Positions 16,225 through 25,100 of a stretch of 35,975 nt of DNA are shown here, one piece after another. The first letter of the stretch is position 1. The number at the start of each line of letters is the position of its first letter. This DNA is from Actinomadura rubrisoli (lineage in GTDB: Bacteria > Actinomycetota > Actinomycetes > Streptosporangiales > Streptosporangiaceae): contig NZ_SMKU01000059.1 of NCBI RefSeq assembly GCF_004349215.1, positions 1-35,975 of the forward strand, written 5' to 3'. Position numbers and translations under genes: made by a program. A model generated the notes under the pieces. That model ran no database searches and had not been told where the DNA came from. It was given only the letters and a program-made list of their open reading frames with translations.

Positions 16225-17073
16225 ATGGTGATCGAGACCGATGTGAAGCTGGCTGACGGGCGTACGCTGCACGCCTATGACACGGGCTCGGACGCCGCTG
16301 ATCCGCTGACCGTCTTCTGGCACCATGGCACGCCGAACATAGGCGCACCTCCCGTGCCCCTGTTCCCGGCCGCCGCCCGGCTCGGCATCCGATGGGTGTC
16401 GTTTGACCGTCCTGGATACGGCGGCTCGGCCCCTTTTCCGGGACGGGACGTGGCATCGGCGGCCTCGTGCGTCTCCGCCGTCGCCGATGCGCTGGGTATC
16501 GATCGGTTCGCGGTGATGGGCCATTCCGGGGGCGGCCCGCATGCCCTGGCGTGCGGGGCGCTGCTGCCCGAGCGGGTGCTGGGTGTTGTCAGCGTTGCCG
16601 GTCTGGCCCCGTTCGGCGCGGACGGGCTGGACTGGTTCGCGGGCATGTCGGCCTCCGGCGTGGCGGCCCTGCGTGCGGCCGCCGAGGGGCGCGCGGCGAA
16701 GCAGAGATACGAGGCGTCCGCCGAGTTCGATCCGGCGATGTTCACCCCGGCGGACCACGCCGCGCTCGCGGCCGGGTGGTCGTGGTTCGAGGACGTGGTC
16801 GGCCCGGCCGTGGAGGCAGGTCCAGACGCTCTGATAGACGACGATCTCGCCTACGTCGCCCCATGGGGATTCGACCCCGCGCTGGTGGTCCCGCCCGTCC
16901 TGCTCCTCCACGGCGGGCAGGACCGGGTCGTGCCCAGCTCGCACGGCCGATGGCTCGCCCGCCGCTGCCTCTCGGCGCAACTGCGGCTCGACCCCGGCGA
17001 CGGCCACATCTCCGTCCTCGACTCGGCCCCCGCGGCCCTGGAGTGGCTCCGGGCGCGCGCCGGTCAGGGCTGA
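16225..17073 (+). CDS. Alpha/beta-fold hydrolase
   Basis: A 282-aa cytoplasmic alpha/beta hydrolase with the full catalytic set. The oxyanion motif is HHGTPN, the nucleophile elbow GHSGGG has Ser101, the acid is Asp233 in HGGQDRVV, and the base is His261 in GDGHIS. ATG at 16225 is chosen. TACGGT (16213-16218) lies six bases upstream, so the transcript is probably leaderless. An in-frame upstream GTG at 16195 would put that -10-like hexamer inside the gene. The family covers esterases, epoxide hydrolases and haloperoxidase-like enzymes, and the substrate cannot be deduced. Its 3' end lies in a 30-bp tandem repeat that continues into the end of the convergent regulator gene. Confidence 0.87.
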   Translation: MVIETDVKLADGRTLHAYDTGSDAADPLTVFWHHGTPNIGAPPVPLFPAAARLGIRWVSFDRPGYGGSAPFPGRDVASAASCVSAVADALGIDRFAVMGHSGGGPHALACGALLPERVLGVVSVAGLAPFGADGLDWFAGMSASGVAALRAAAEGRAAKQRYEASAEFDPAMFTPADHAALAAGWSWFEDVVGPAVEAGPDALIDDDLAYVAPWGFDPALVVPPVLLLHGGQDRVVPSSHGRWLARRCLSAQLRLDPGDGHISVLDSAPAALEWLRARAGQG

Positions 17074-17130
17074 TCCTCCCGGGCGCGCGCCTGCCAGGGC
17101 TGATCGTCCCGGGTTCGTGCCGGTCAGGGG
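17051..17130. repeat. 30-bp tandem repeat spanning two convergent gene ends
   Basis: Two full units (17051-17080 and 17081-17110) and a partial third (17111-17130) share the pattern GGGCGCGCGCCGGTCAGGGC followed by TGATCcTCCC. The first unit contains the hydrolase stop codon, and the third reaches the stop codon of the convergent PucR-type gene at 17124. The repeat therefore arose by duplication of the gene end, leaving near-identical sequence at both 3' ends. Confidence 0.8.
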
Positions 17131-18305
17131 CCGGCGAGGATGCGTCCGACGGCGGTGCTCAGGACGCGGACGCCGCGTGTGGTGGTGGGGTCGATGTCGG
17201 TGAGGTCGCGGGCGCGGCGCAGGCGGTAGTCGAGGGTGCGGGGATGGATGTGCAGGTGGGCGGCGGCGGTCAGCCGGTTCATGTCGTGGCGGTAGTAGGC
17301 GTCCAGGGTGGCCACCAGGTCCGGGCCGCGGAAGAGCTGGTGCGCCACCCGGCGCAGCCACCGGTCGACCTGGGGCAGTTGCGCGGTGCTGAGCTCGACG
17401 AAGACGTCCGTGATGGTGCTGACGCGGTACGGATCTATCCCGATGGGGGTGGCGTGGCTGATCTGCCGCGCCAGGGTGTGGGCGGCGGGCAGGGAGGGCC
17501 TGGGGCCGGTGGCCGCGCCGGCGGCGCACGGCCGGTCCACCAGAGCGGCGAACGCGCAGGACAGGGCCAGCGCGCGTTCCTGGTCCCGGTCCGTCGGCTG
17601 GACCGGGTCGGTGCTCTCGCTGGGCATGAGCGCCACGAACTCCAGCGGGTCGTGCCACCCCATGGGCGTCCGGTCCAGCTCGATCAGCGCTTCGGTGACC
17701 TCTTCGCGGGTCGTGCGAGTCGGCTGGACGGTCTCGTCGGCGATCCGGATGACCGTCACCGCGTAGTGGTCGGCGAGGGGGATGTTCAGGCTCCGCGCGA
17801 ACGCGGACACCGTGGGGTCGTCGGCGAGCATCATCGCCGCGAGCTGCTGGACGCGGTCGGTGAACGGCAGGGAATGGCGCTGGCCGTCCACGAAGCCGCG
17901 GGTGTAGGCGTCCTGGGCCGGTCGCGCCTGGGACCCGAGCCAGCTCAGCATCCGCAGGAGCGCGCTGAGCGAGGCCGGATCGGCCGCTTCGTGCACCTCT
18001 TGCAGGGTGAGGTTCGATTGCAGTCCCAGGACGAGCCTGTGGGACGCCAGCGAGACACCCGATTCGGCGCGCTCCCGTCCGGCCGAGGTGATCAACGCCA
18101 GGTAGTCGCCGGTCGCGGGCCGGTCCTCGGAGGCGAGCCGGACGGTCTGGCGCCGCAGTTCCACCGCGAAATCCAGAAGCGCGGCGTGCGTACGCTCGCC
18201 GGACGCTAATGTGCGGTATTCGGGCAGTTCGCGGGCAAATACCTCGACCGCGCGCCGCGCATTGGCGTCCACTCGTTTATTGAGCACTTCAAAGAGGTCT
18301 GCCAT
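17124..18305 (-). CDS. PucR/CdaR-type transcriptional regulator
   Basis: A 393-aa regulator of the actinobacterial PucR-like class. The N-terminal ~160 residues form an all-helical sensor-like domain. A GGDEF-like/CdaR middle region follows (about 165-320). The C-terminal helix-turn-helix (HTH_30) is at about 335-380, in the diagnostic arrangement LDAYYRHDMNRLTAAAHLHI then HPRTLDYRLRRARDLTDIDP. Such proteins usually activate nearby catabolic or secondary-metabolism genes. It is convergent with the hydrolase gene. Upstream is a 350-bp gene-free region containing candidate operators, and the next gene beyond it is the divergent RTX-like secreted protein, which is a possible target. Starts from ATG at 18305. 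Confidence 0.88.
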   Translation of the reverse strand: MADLFEVLNKRVDANARRAVEVFARELPEYRTLASGERTHAALLDFAVELRRQTVRLASEDRPATGDYLALITSAGRERAESGVSLASHRLVLGLQSNLTLQEVHEAADPASLSALLRMLSWLGSQARPAQDAYTRGFVDGQRHSLPFTDRVQQLAAMMLADDPTVSAFARSLNIPLADHYAVTVIRIADETVQPTRTTREEVTEALIELDRTPMGWHDPLEFVALMPSESTDPVQPTDRDQERALALSCAFAALVDRPCAAGAATGPRPSLPAAHTLARQISHATPIGIDPYRVSTITDVFVELSTAQLPQVDRWLRRVAHQLFRGPDLVATLDAYYRHDMNRLTAAAHLHIHPRTLDYRLRRARDLTDIDPTTTRGVRVLSTAVGRILAGP

Positions 18306-18655
18306 GACGCTCCCTGTCGCTATGCCATTGGACGCCGGAGGGCACGCTAGCGGAGGTCATCCGCTCATTCGCTGATCTTGACCGGCAGCGGCCACACCGA
18401 ATATTCAATCGAATTTCAGAGGGGTTGAATTCACCGCGACCGGAGCCGATGCGAGGTCATCGCCTTGCGGAGGGTCATCATCTCCGACAACAACGTGCGC
18501 CTTGGCCGGCGCGACTTTGTCACATCTGGCAAACCACTCGCCGTTGATCGTCGCGCGTCGCCCGCAAACGGCCAGCCGCCTTGCGCGGCGAGCTCGTCCC
18601 CCCGCGAATGAGGGGTGGCGCCGGCGACCGGCCGGCACCGGAAGGAGATGGGCGA
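18306..18655. other. 350-bp divergent intergenic region
   Basis: No credible gene is seen here. It must hold the promoters of the PucR-type gene and of the RTX-like gene. An AT-richer stretch around 18395-18430 contains ATTC-AATC-GAAT and a nearby TTGAATTCA. The imperfect palindrome TTTGTCA-CATC-TGGCAAA (18516-18533) is the best operator candidate. A 77-codon minus-strand frame at 18405-18638 is Arg-rich and has no ribosome-binding sequence, and I regard it as chance. Confidence 0.6.
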
Positions 18656-19264
18656 ATGCGAGTTCGATCGATCATCGGAACGTTGGCCCTGCTCGGCGCG
18701 GCGCTCACCCCGCTCACCGCGGCCGGTCCGGCCTCCGCGGCCGGACCGGCCTCCGCGGCGGCCGCGACCTGCCTGGACGAGCGGACCGGGCAGAACATGA
18801 CCCTCAACCCGAACAGCACCACGGCCGGCCACGACGTCATCTGGGCCTCCAACGGCAATGTGATCTCGACGTTGGCCGGCGAGGACCGGATCTTCCTCGA
18901 CCAGATCACCGACGGCCCGTTCGGCTCGGACGTGGTGACCTGCGGCGACGGCGACAGCGACTGGATCGGCTACCTGCTGGCCCAGCCGTCGGGCACGATC
19001 TCCGCGCGGGGCGGGACGGGCGCCGACACCGTCCTCGGCGGCAGCGCCTCCGACTTCCTCAACGGCAACGCCGGCTCCGACAACCTCATCGGCAACGACG
19101 GCGACGACAAGATCAAGGGCGAGGACGGCAACGACAACGTCTGGGGCGGCGACGGCAACGACACCATCGATGCCGGGCCCGGCAACGACACCATCGACGG
19201 CGGCCCCGGCCACGACACCTGCATCGGCGGCGAGTACGTCGTCAACTGCGAGTCGGTCCGCTGA
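18656..19264 (+). CDS. Secreted calcium-binding protein with RTX-like repeats
   Basis: A 202-aa exported protein. ATG at 18656 is preceded by GGAAGGAG with a 7-base spacer. The in-frame extension to 18581 is rejected because it has no such site and would bury the signal peptide. A Sec signal peptide (MRVRSIIGTLALLGAALTPL, then an Ala-rich cleavage region around residues 25-38) leads into a domain with two Cys. The C-terminal half (about 115-190) carries six or seven GGxGxD / GNDxI nonapeptides (GGTGADTVLGG, GNDGDDKIKG, GGDGNDTIDA, GGPGHDTC), which fold into a Ca2+-binding parallel beta roll. It is small and lacks a hydrolase or toxin domain, so a surface or matrix role is more likely than toxicity. 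In the signal region the GGCCGGxCCGGCCTCCGC unit is duplicated. Confidence 0.85.
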   Translation: MRVRSIIGTLALLGAALTPLTAAGPASAAGPASAAAATCLDERTGQNMTLNPNSTTAGHDVIWASNGNVISTLAGEDRIFLDQITDGPFGSDVVTCGDGDSDWIGYLLAQPSGTISARGGTGADTVLGGSASDFLNGNAGSDNLIGNDGDDKIKGEDGNDNVWGGDGNDTIDAGPGNDTIDGGPGHDTCIGGEYVVNCESVR

Positions 19265-19296
19265 CCCTCGACCACCGGCCCCCACCGCTCCCGATC

Positions 19297-19327
19297 GCCC
19301 CGGCGGGCTCTTCCCGTCCGCCGGGGC
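19297..19327. terminator. Bidirectional hairpin between RTX-like gene and lanthipeptide transporter gene
   Basis: A perfect 10-bp stem (GCCCCGGCGG at 19297-19306 with CCGCCGGGGC at 19318-19327) and an 11-nt loop sit in the 74-bp gap between two convergent genes. It probably ends both the RTX-like transcript and the minus-strand lanthipeptide operon. Confidence 0.65.
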
Positions 19328-19338
19328 CCTCCGCCCGC

Positions 19339-20175
19339 TCAGTCGGGCCGCGCGAACCGGCGGCTCGCCAGCGCCAGGACGACGATCGTGAACCCGGCGA
19401 CCAGGCCCAGCTCCAGCAGGACGGGCGGAGTCCAGCCTCCCCAGGCGACCGGCTCGAACAGCGGCGGCCGGCCGCCGGGCAGATAGGCCGCGATGGTGCG
19501 GCGCATGACGTCCACCGCGTACGTCAGGGGGTTGGCGAAGCTGAGCCAGGCCAGCCACATCGGCAGCGCGCCGATCGGGAACATCAGCCCCGACAGGAAG
19601 ATCATCGGTGTCATCAGCACGCCGAGCACGGTGTGGAAGGTCTGCGCCCGCCGGATGCACACCGCGACGGCCGCGCCCAGCACCGTCATCGCCAGCCCGG
19701 TCAGCAGCAGTTCGCCGAGCAGCAGGACGAACAGGTCGAGCCGGTACGGCACGCCGATCAGCCCGGCGCTGAGCAGCACGACCAGGCCCTCGCAGGCGGC
19801 GACGGTGGCGCCGCCGAGGCACTTGCCGGTCAGCAGGGTGCCGCGCCGGACCGGCGCGACGAGCATCTCGCGCAGGAAGCCGCTCTCGCGGTCCCAGACG
19901 ATCGAGGCGCCGGCGGAGATCGCCGGTGCCTGCACGGCCATGACCAGCACGCCCGGGAACAGGAACGTGCGGTAGTCGGCTCCCGGGCTGTTGACCAGGG
20001 CGGCGAGCCCGGTGCCGAGGACGAACAGGAACAGCAGCGGCTGGAAGAGCGAAGTCGCCCAGCGCGCCCGGTCCCGGACGAACTTGACCATCTCCCGCTT
20101 CCAGACCATCCGGGCGGCTCGCAGTTCGACGCGCAGGCGCGGCGGGGCGTCGTCGAGGGCGGCGAGCGGCGTCAT
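19339..20175 (-). CDS. cinH: ABC-2 type permease of the lanthipeptide exporter (CinH-like)
   Basis: A 278-aa DrrB/ABC-2 permease. The ATG at 20175 overlaps the ATPase stop as ATGA, which fixes the start although the frame is open further upstream. It has a cytoplasmic N-terminus with the coupling region MVWKREMVKFVRDRARW and then about six helices. The conserved ABC-2 segment FLREMLVAPVRRGTLLTGKCLGG lies between helices 2 and 3. It is the last gene of the cluster, in the same place as cinH in the cinnamycin cluster. It should export the mature or leader-bearing peptide together with the ATPase, and may also contribute to self-protection. The symbol is by homology and gene order. Confidence 0.85.
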   Translation of the reverse strand: MTPLAALDDAPPRLRVELRAARMVWKREMVKFVRDRARWATSLFQPLLFLFVLGTGLAALVNSPGADYRTFLFPGVLVMAVQAPAISAGASIVWDRESGFLREMLVAPVRRGTLLTGKCLGGATVAACEGLVVLLSAGLIGVPYRLDLFVLLLGELLLTGLAMTVLGAAVAVCIRRAQTFHTVLGVLMTPMIFLSGLMFPIGALPMWLAWLSFANPLTYAVDVMRRTIAAYLPGGRPPLFEPVAWGGWTPPVLLELGLVAGFTIVVLALASRRFARPD

Positions 20176-21173
20176 TCGAGGTCCCTTCCGGTGTAGTGGA
20201 AGAAGACGTCGTCCAGGCTGGGCGGGGTGACGGTCACCGAGTGCACGGGCACGTCGAGCGCGCCGCACAGCCTCGGCACCAGCGCGGCGCCGTCCTCGGC
20301 CTGGAACCGCAGCCCGTCCGGCCCGGCGGCCGCCGCCAGGCCGAACCGGTCGCGCAGCACCGCCGCCGCGGCATCGTCGTCGCCGGTGCGCAGCTCGATC
20401 CGGTCGGCGCCCAGCACCGACTTGAGCCCGGCCGGCGTGCCGAGCGCGGCGACGCGGCCGGCGTCGATGATCGCGATCCGGTCGCAGCGCTCGGCCTCCT
20501 CCAGGTAGTGCGTCGTCACGAACAGGGTGGTCGCCCGGCGCTCGCGGACCCGGGCCAGGTGGTCCCAGACCAGGCGGCGCGCCTGCGGGTCCAGGCCGAG
20601 CGTCGGCTCGTCCAGGAACAGGACGCGCGGCTCGTGCAGCAGCCCCCGCGCGATCTCCAGCCGCCGCCGCATGCCGCCGGAGAACGTGCGCACGAAGTCG
20701 TCGCGCCGGTCCAGCAGGCCCAGTAGATCCAGGATGGCGTCGATGCGGGCGGGCAGCGTCGCGAGCGGCAGCGCGTACAGGTCGGCGTGGAAGCGCAGGT
20801 TCTCCGCCGCCGTCAGGTCGCCGTCGAGCGTCGTCTCCTGGAAGACCAGTCCGATGGCGTGCCGTACCCGGTCCGGCTGCCGCCGGGTGTCGTGCCCGGC
20901 GACCTCGGCCCGGCCGCCGGTGGGGACGGCCAGGGTGCACAGCATCGCGATCGTGGTGGTCTTCCCGGCGCCGTTGGGTCCGAGGAAGCCGAACATCTCG
21001 CCCTGGCCGACGGTCAGGTCGATGCCGCGCACCGCCTCGACCCCCCGGTACGACTTGCGCAGGTCCCAGGTGCGGATCGCCGGGGGCGGGCCCGGGTCAG
21101 ACGCGTCCAGCGCCGAGAGCGGATCCGGGCGCGGACGCGGGTGCGGGTGCGGGCGTGGGTGCGGAGCCAGCAT
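20172..21173 (-). CDS. cinT: ABC transporter ATPase of the lanthipeptide exporter (CinT-like)
   Basis: A 333-aa DrrA-type ATPase. Walker A is GPNGAGKTT (residues 65-73), the Q-loop is in GLVFQETTLDGDLT, the signature is SGGM (165-168), Walker B is LFLDEPT (185-191), and the H-loop is FVTTHYLEEAERC. A DrrA-like C-terminal extension (DUF4162) follows. There is no peptidase C39 domain, so it does not remove the leader, unlike the fused LanT proteins. ATG at 21173 lies one base after the upstream stop. A frame extension to 21344 only overlaps the hydroxylase gene. The N-terminus is a His-Pro-Arg repeat (residues 5-18) from hexamer repeats in the DNA. The cinT position after cinX supports the name. 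Confidence 0.88.
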   Translation of the reverse strand: MLAPHPRPHPHPRPRPDPLSALDASDPGPPPAIRTWDLRKSYRGVEAVRGIDLTVGQGEMFGFLGPNGAGKTTTIAMLCTLAVPTGGRAEVAGHDTRRQPDRVRHAIGLVFQETTLDGDLTAAENLRFHADLYALPLATLPARIDAILDLLGLLDRRDDFVRTFSGGMRRRLEIARGLLHEPRVLFLDEPTLGLDPQARRLVWDHLARVRERRATTLFVTTHYLEEAERCDRIAIIDAGRVAALGTPAGLKSVLGADRIELRTGDDDAAAAVLRDRFGLAAAAGPDGLRFQAEDGAALVPRLCGALDVPVHSVTVTPPSLDDVFFHYTGRDLE

Positions 21174-21174
21174 G

Positions 21175-22131
21175 TCAGGCGCCCTCGATGGCGTCGGCCC
21201 AGTTCTCGGGCACCACGAATCCGAAGCTCCACCGGTGCCGCTCGGTCGGGTTGACGATGCAGTGCCAGAAGAGTCGGTCCGGGTCCTGCTCGGCCTTGAA
21301 GAACCGGACGATCCGCGGGCGCTCCGGGAGCGTGACGATCTCACCGGTCCGCGGATTCTGGTAGCGGAAGAACGAGGTGTCGGCGGGGTCGGCGAACGGG
21401 CCGTCGAAGTCGATGACGTACATGCGCCAGCCCGGCTGGGTCTCGTTGGTGTGCCACAGCCGGTAGCCGCTGGGCGGATACCAGAGGCTGCCGGAGAACC
21501 GCACGTCGCTGCCGAAGAGCTTCTCCAGCGCCTCGATCACGCGGTTCTTGGCGTCGAAGTACCGGTCGTAGCCGGCGTGGTCGACGTGCTGGTCCAGGTT
21601 GACCAGGTGGAAGTCGCGCCGTTCGGCGTCGCTCCCGGCGCCCGGGTCGCGCCAGTGCGCCGCCATCATCTCGGCATTCCAGCGCTGAAACTGGGGGTCG
21701 GCGGGCGACATGGACGTGGTCGCCAGGTCCTCGGCGCGGAATCCCCGGTCGAAGGCGTCCAGATCGACCGAGGGCGGCCGGACCTTGAGGTCGGGCAGCG
21801 CGTCGAGCACCGGCTCGAAGCCCGGGAGGTCCTCCATCGCGTACTCGTGGTGGAGGAACGTGGTCTCTCTGGGCGGCGCCTCTTCGGGCCGCGCCTCCCG
21901 GGACGGCGTCTCCTGGGACGGCGTCTCCTGGGACGGGGCGTCCGCGGACGCGGCGGGCGGGCCCTCGAACGACGAAGACGCCTCGGCGAACTCGCGCAGG
22001 TCGAAGTCGTAGCCGTGGCGCTGCCCGAGGCGCACGAGCTCCGGCGTGGCGGTGATCGACTTGAGCTGCTGGCGCAGTGCCGGGGACGCGTGCATGGCCC
22101 GCAGGAACTCCTGGCAGGATCGCAGTGACAT
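21175..22131 (-). CDS. cinX: CinX-like 2OG-Fe(II) peptidyl-aspartate hydroxylase with Nif11-like N-terminus
   Basis: 318 aa, close in length to CinX of cinnamycin, which beta-hydroxylates Asp15 of the core. Residues 1-50 (MSLRSCQEFLRAMHASPALR onward, then LVRLGQRHGYDFDLREF) look like a Nif11 domain, a fold best known from RiPP leaders. A low-complexity SQETP-repeat linker follows (about 65-85). The C-terminal half is a double-stranded beta-helix oxygenase: YPPSGYRLWHTNE with His227, distal His290 in WHCIVNP, and Arg300-x-Ser302 exactly ten residues later as the 2-oxoglutarate contact. The residue at His+2 is Asn229, not Asp or Glu. Aspartate beta-hydroxylase AspH also lacks that carboxylate. 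ATG at 22131 is five bases after the LanM stop. The enzymatic assignment is by motif and gene order. Confidence 0.85.
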   Translation of the reverse strand: MSLRSCQEFLRAMHASPALRQQLKSITATPELVRLGQRHGYDFDLREFAEASSSFEGPPAASADAPSQETPSQETPSREARPEEAPPRETTFLHHEYAMEDLPGFEPVLDALPDLKVRPPSVDLDAFDRGFRAEDLATTSMSPADPQFQRWNAEMMAAHWRDPGAGSDAERRDFHLVNLDQHVDHAGYDRYFDAKNRVIEALEKLFGSDVRFSGSLWYPPSGYRLWHTNETQPGWRMYVIDFDGPFADPADTSFFRYQNPRTGEIVTLPERPRIVRFFKAEQDPDRLFWHCIVNPTERHRWSFGFVVPENWADAIEGA

Positions 22132-22136
22132 CGGGA

Positions 22137-25100
22137 CTACTCCTTCGGGTCGCGAGGGGCGGCGGCGGGCGGGTCGAGGAGCAGCGGCGAGGGCACCCGG
22201 TCCGGGTCGGCGAGCCGCAGGAAGTGCAGCCCGAAGCCCGACATGCCGATCATCAGGCTGGGGAAGAAGCCCGCGGTGGCGTCGGACGTCCCCTCGTCGG
22301 CGTCGTCGAGGTTGCGCCACAGGGTCTGCGCCTGGACGTTGGCCTCGATCCGGAACGCGGCCTCGTCGTGCAGCAGCCCGAACCGCAGCAGCAGCTCGGC
22401 GTTGCCCGCCCGGCCGTGGCAGAGGGTGTCGTTCATGAGGCGCGGGAAGTTGCGCATCGTCGCCGACAGGCCCTGGTGGGCCTCGCGCAGCAGCGGTTCG
22501 TCGTCCTTGCCGAGGATCGCCCAGGAGGCGATGCGGCTCAGGCCGATGCCCGCCGCGCCGTTGCACCAGGCGTTGGCGTAGTGGCGTCCGTTGCGCAGCG
22601 TCCCGCCGGAGTTGACGCGCAGGTCGTACCAGTCCTGCTCGTCCTTGTCGAAGTGCCGGGCCTCGTAGGCGAACGCCCGGCGTCCCGCGTCGATGTACTC
22701 GGCGCGGCCGGTCAGCCGCCCGAGCAGGATCAGCGACCAGCCGATGCCGGCGGTGCCGTGGGAGAACCCGGTCAGGTTGCCGACGGCCTCGCCGGGGTCG
22801 CAGGGCCAGCTCAGCGTGTCGCCGTCCGCCTCGGCGTGGCGCAGCAGATGCCCGGCGCAGGCGTGGGCCTGGTCGAGCCCCTCACCGCCGGTGGCCTGGG
22901 CCAGCCCGGCCAGGACCGGGATGAGACCGGCGGCGCCGCCCAGGATGTCGAACCGCTTGTCGTCCTCGATGCGCTCGGTCAGCCCGCGGGACAGGGCTTT
23001 GGCCATGATGAGGCACGCGGGCTCGTCCCAGAGGCGATGCAGGTGCGTGAGCAGGTAGATGATCCCGCCTGTCCCGGAGAAGGCCCCGATCCGCTCGCCG
23101 TCGCTGTGCTCCACGGCGTGGTCCACCGCGCGCTCGGCGGCCCGCCGGAACGCAGGGCGCGGCGCCAGCGCGTCCAGGTAGGCCAGGAACAGCGCGATCC
23201 CGGCCGTGCCGTGGTACAGGTCGGCCTCGACGTCGACCTCGACGAGCCGGCCGCCGCCGAGCTGGTAGGACGTCCACGGCGACGGCGCGCCGGGGTCGCG
23301 CAGCGTCCGGACGAGCCGTTCGCCGACACGGCTCGCGTACTCCGCGCAGGTCCGCCGGAACGACTCACCGCCCACCTCGCCGGTCGAGAGGCTCGCGGCG
23401 ATGTACTGGCCCTGCTGGTGGCGGTTGCGCTCCGACAGCCGCTCTATGCGCCGCAGGGCGAAGCCGACCGGTGAGACCTCCAGCGGGGAGTCCAGCGACT
23501 CGGTGTGGGCGTGGACGAGACGGTCGCCGTGCGCGTCCGCGGTGAAGATCGGGACGTCCAGCCGCCACATCGAGTCCAGCTCGCACCGGGCGAGGATGCC
23601 GTCGCGGTCCCAGGAGCGGGGGAACGTCCGGACGGTGTTGGCGAGCAGGTCCACCTCCAGCGGCTCGACCAGGCAGCGCGGATGCCGCGCGGACATCAGC
23701 AGCTGGGAGTAGATCTGGGTGCCCCAGTTGATGAAGCGGGCGGCGGTGCCGGCGAAGATCTCGGAGATGAACGCCGAGGGGCGCGCCTGGAACCAGGCGT
23801 AGACGCGGTCGAACCCGGCCGCGATGGCGTCGGCGTGGTCCTCGGGCCGCACCAGCCCGCCGTTCAGGAAGACCCGGTTGGAGGCGCTCGGCCGGACGCG
23901 GACGCCGGTGGCGTGGGTGACCGAGGCGCCGAAGGTCGCGCGCCGGTCGTTGATCTTCGGGACCGGGGTGGGCATCTCGTACGCCTCGCCGCCGGAGTAG
24001 CCGCTCACCCTCATCGCGGCGCCGCCGTCCCGGTCCGGGGCCGAGGAGGTGGGCCACTCCAGCAGCCCGGTCTTGAAGACCGAGTCGAGCAGGGTCCCCT
24101 CCGGGCGGGCCCGGCCCTGGCCCGCGGGCAGCACGCCGAGGACCGTCTCGCAGTCGCAGACGTGCGCGTGCCCGTCCGCGATGATCACGTTCTCGAAGTG
24201 CAGGTCGGAGCCGCCGAGCACGTAGAAGATCGCCAGGTATCCGCCGAGCTCCCCGTAGATCCGCGCGACGTCGGCGGGCGCGTCCACATGGTTGCGGCCG
24301 GACGGGATGAACGCCTCGTAGCCGTATCCGTCCCTGGGCAGCACGGCGCGCGGCCGGAAGCCGACCACCCCGTCGTCGCGCAGCCGGCCGAGCAGCCGCT
24401 GGACGGCGGCCTCCGAGCGGATGCAGCGGGGCTTGTAGACGAGATTCTCACGTTCGCCGCCGGACAGTTCCACCTCGACGAGGACGACGCTCTTGCCGCC
24501 CGCGTGATAATCGGATTCTCCCGCCCGCACCGATCGGAACGCGATGATGTCCCGGTCGAAGAAGGTCCGGGCGAGGGCGGCCGAGTCGGTGGTGAGCCGC
24601 TCGGCGAGCTCCAGGGCGAAATCGGCGACCAGGCGGGTGACATGGGCGAGCCATCGTCCGAGGACGGGAAACTCCAGATAGAAGCGGTGGTAGGAGCCGG
24701 CGTCCTGGAAGGTTTCGTCGACGTAGCGCAGGTATTCCTCTGGGGTGGCCTTTTCAGGGTCGATTCCGACCTGGCTGCAGTAGACGTTGGCGTGTGCTTC
24801 GAGGGCCCACGCGAGCATCAGCTCGAACCGGTCGAGGAAATGCCGCTGGAAATCCTCCGCGACCTGCGGGTCGATGGTCTTGCCGAGCCCCTTCATCGCG
24901 CCGAGCCGACGCCCCAGTTCGACCAGGAAAGGTTCGCATACTTTGGCATAGCGCGCATAGTAGATGTCGTGGGCGCGCCAGCCGGCGGCGGGGAGAAGTC
25001 CCGGAGTGAAGGAGCCGAGGGTGTCCCGGTAGGTCGGAAGCCATGCGCCGTGGAGTTCGTTCAGCAGATCGGCCGGTATCCCGGACGGCGACCTCTCGTG

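Noticed and set aside
18405..18638. 77-codon minus-strand frame in the intergenic region
   Set aside because: No ribosome-binding sequence, basic low-complexity composition, and it overlaps the RTX-like gene's upstream region.
18656..19264. RTX toxin
   Set aside because: Only a signal peptide and a short repeat domain are present, with no hydrolase, lipase or pore-forming part and no type I secretion genes. It is called a Ca2+-binding secreted protein instead.
19339..20940. Longer permease frame of 533 aa
   Set aside because: The extension is out-of-frame shadow of the ATPase gene. The ATGA overlap at 20172-20175 defines the start.
20172..21344. Longer ATPase start giving 390 aa
   Set aside because: The extra 57 residues are Ser/Arg-rich and lie in the hydroxylase gene. 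The ATG at 21173 one base after the upstream stop is a better start.
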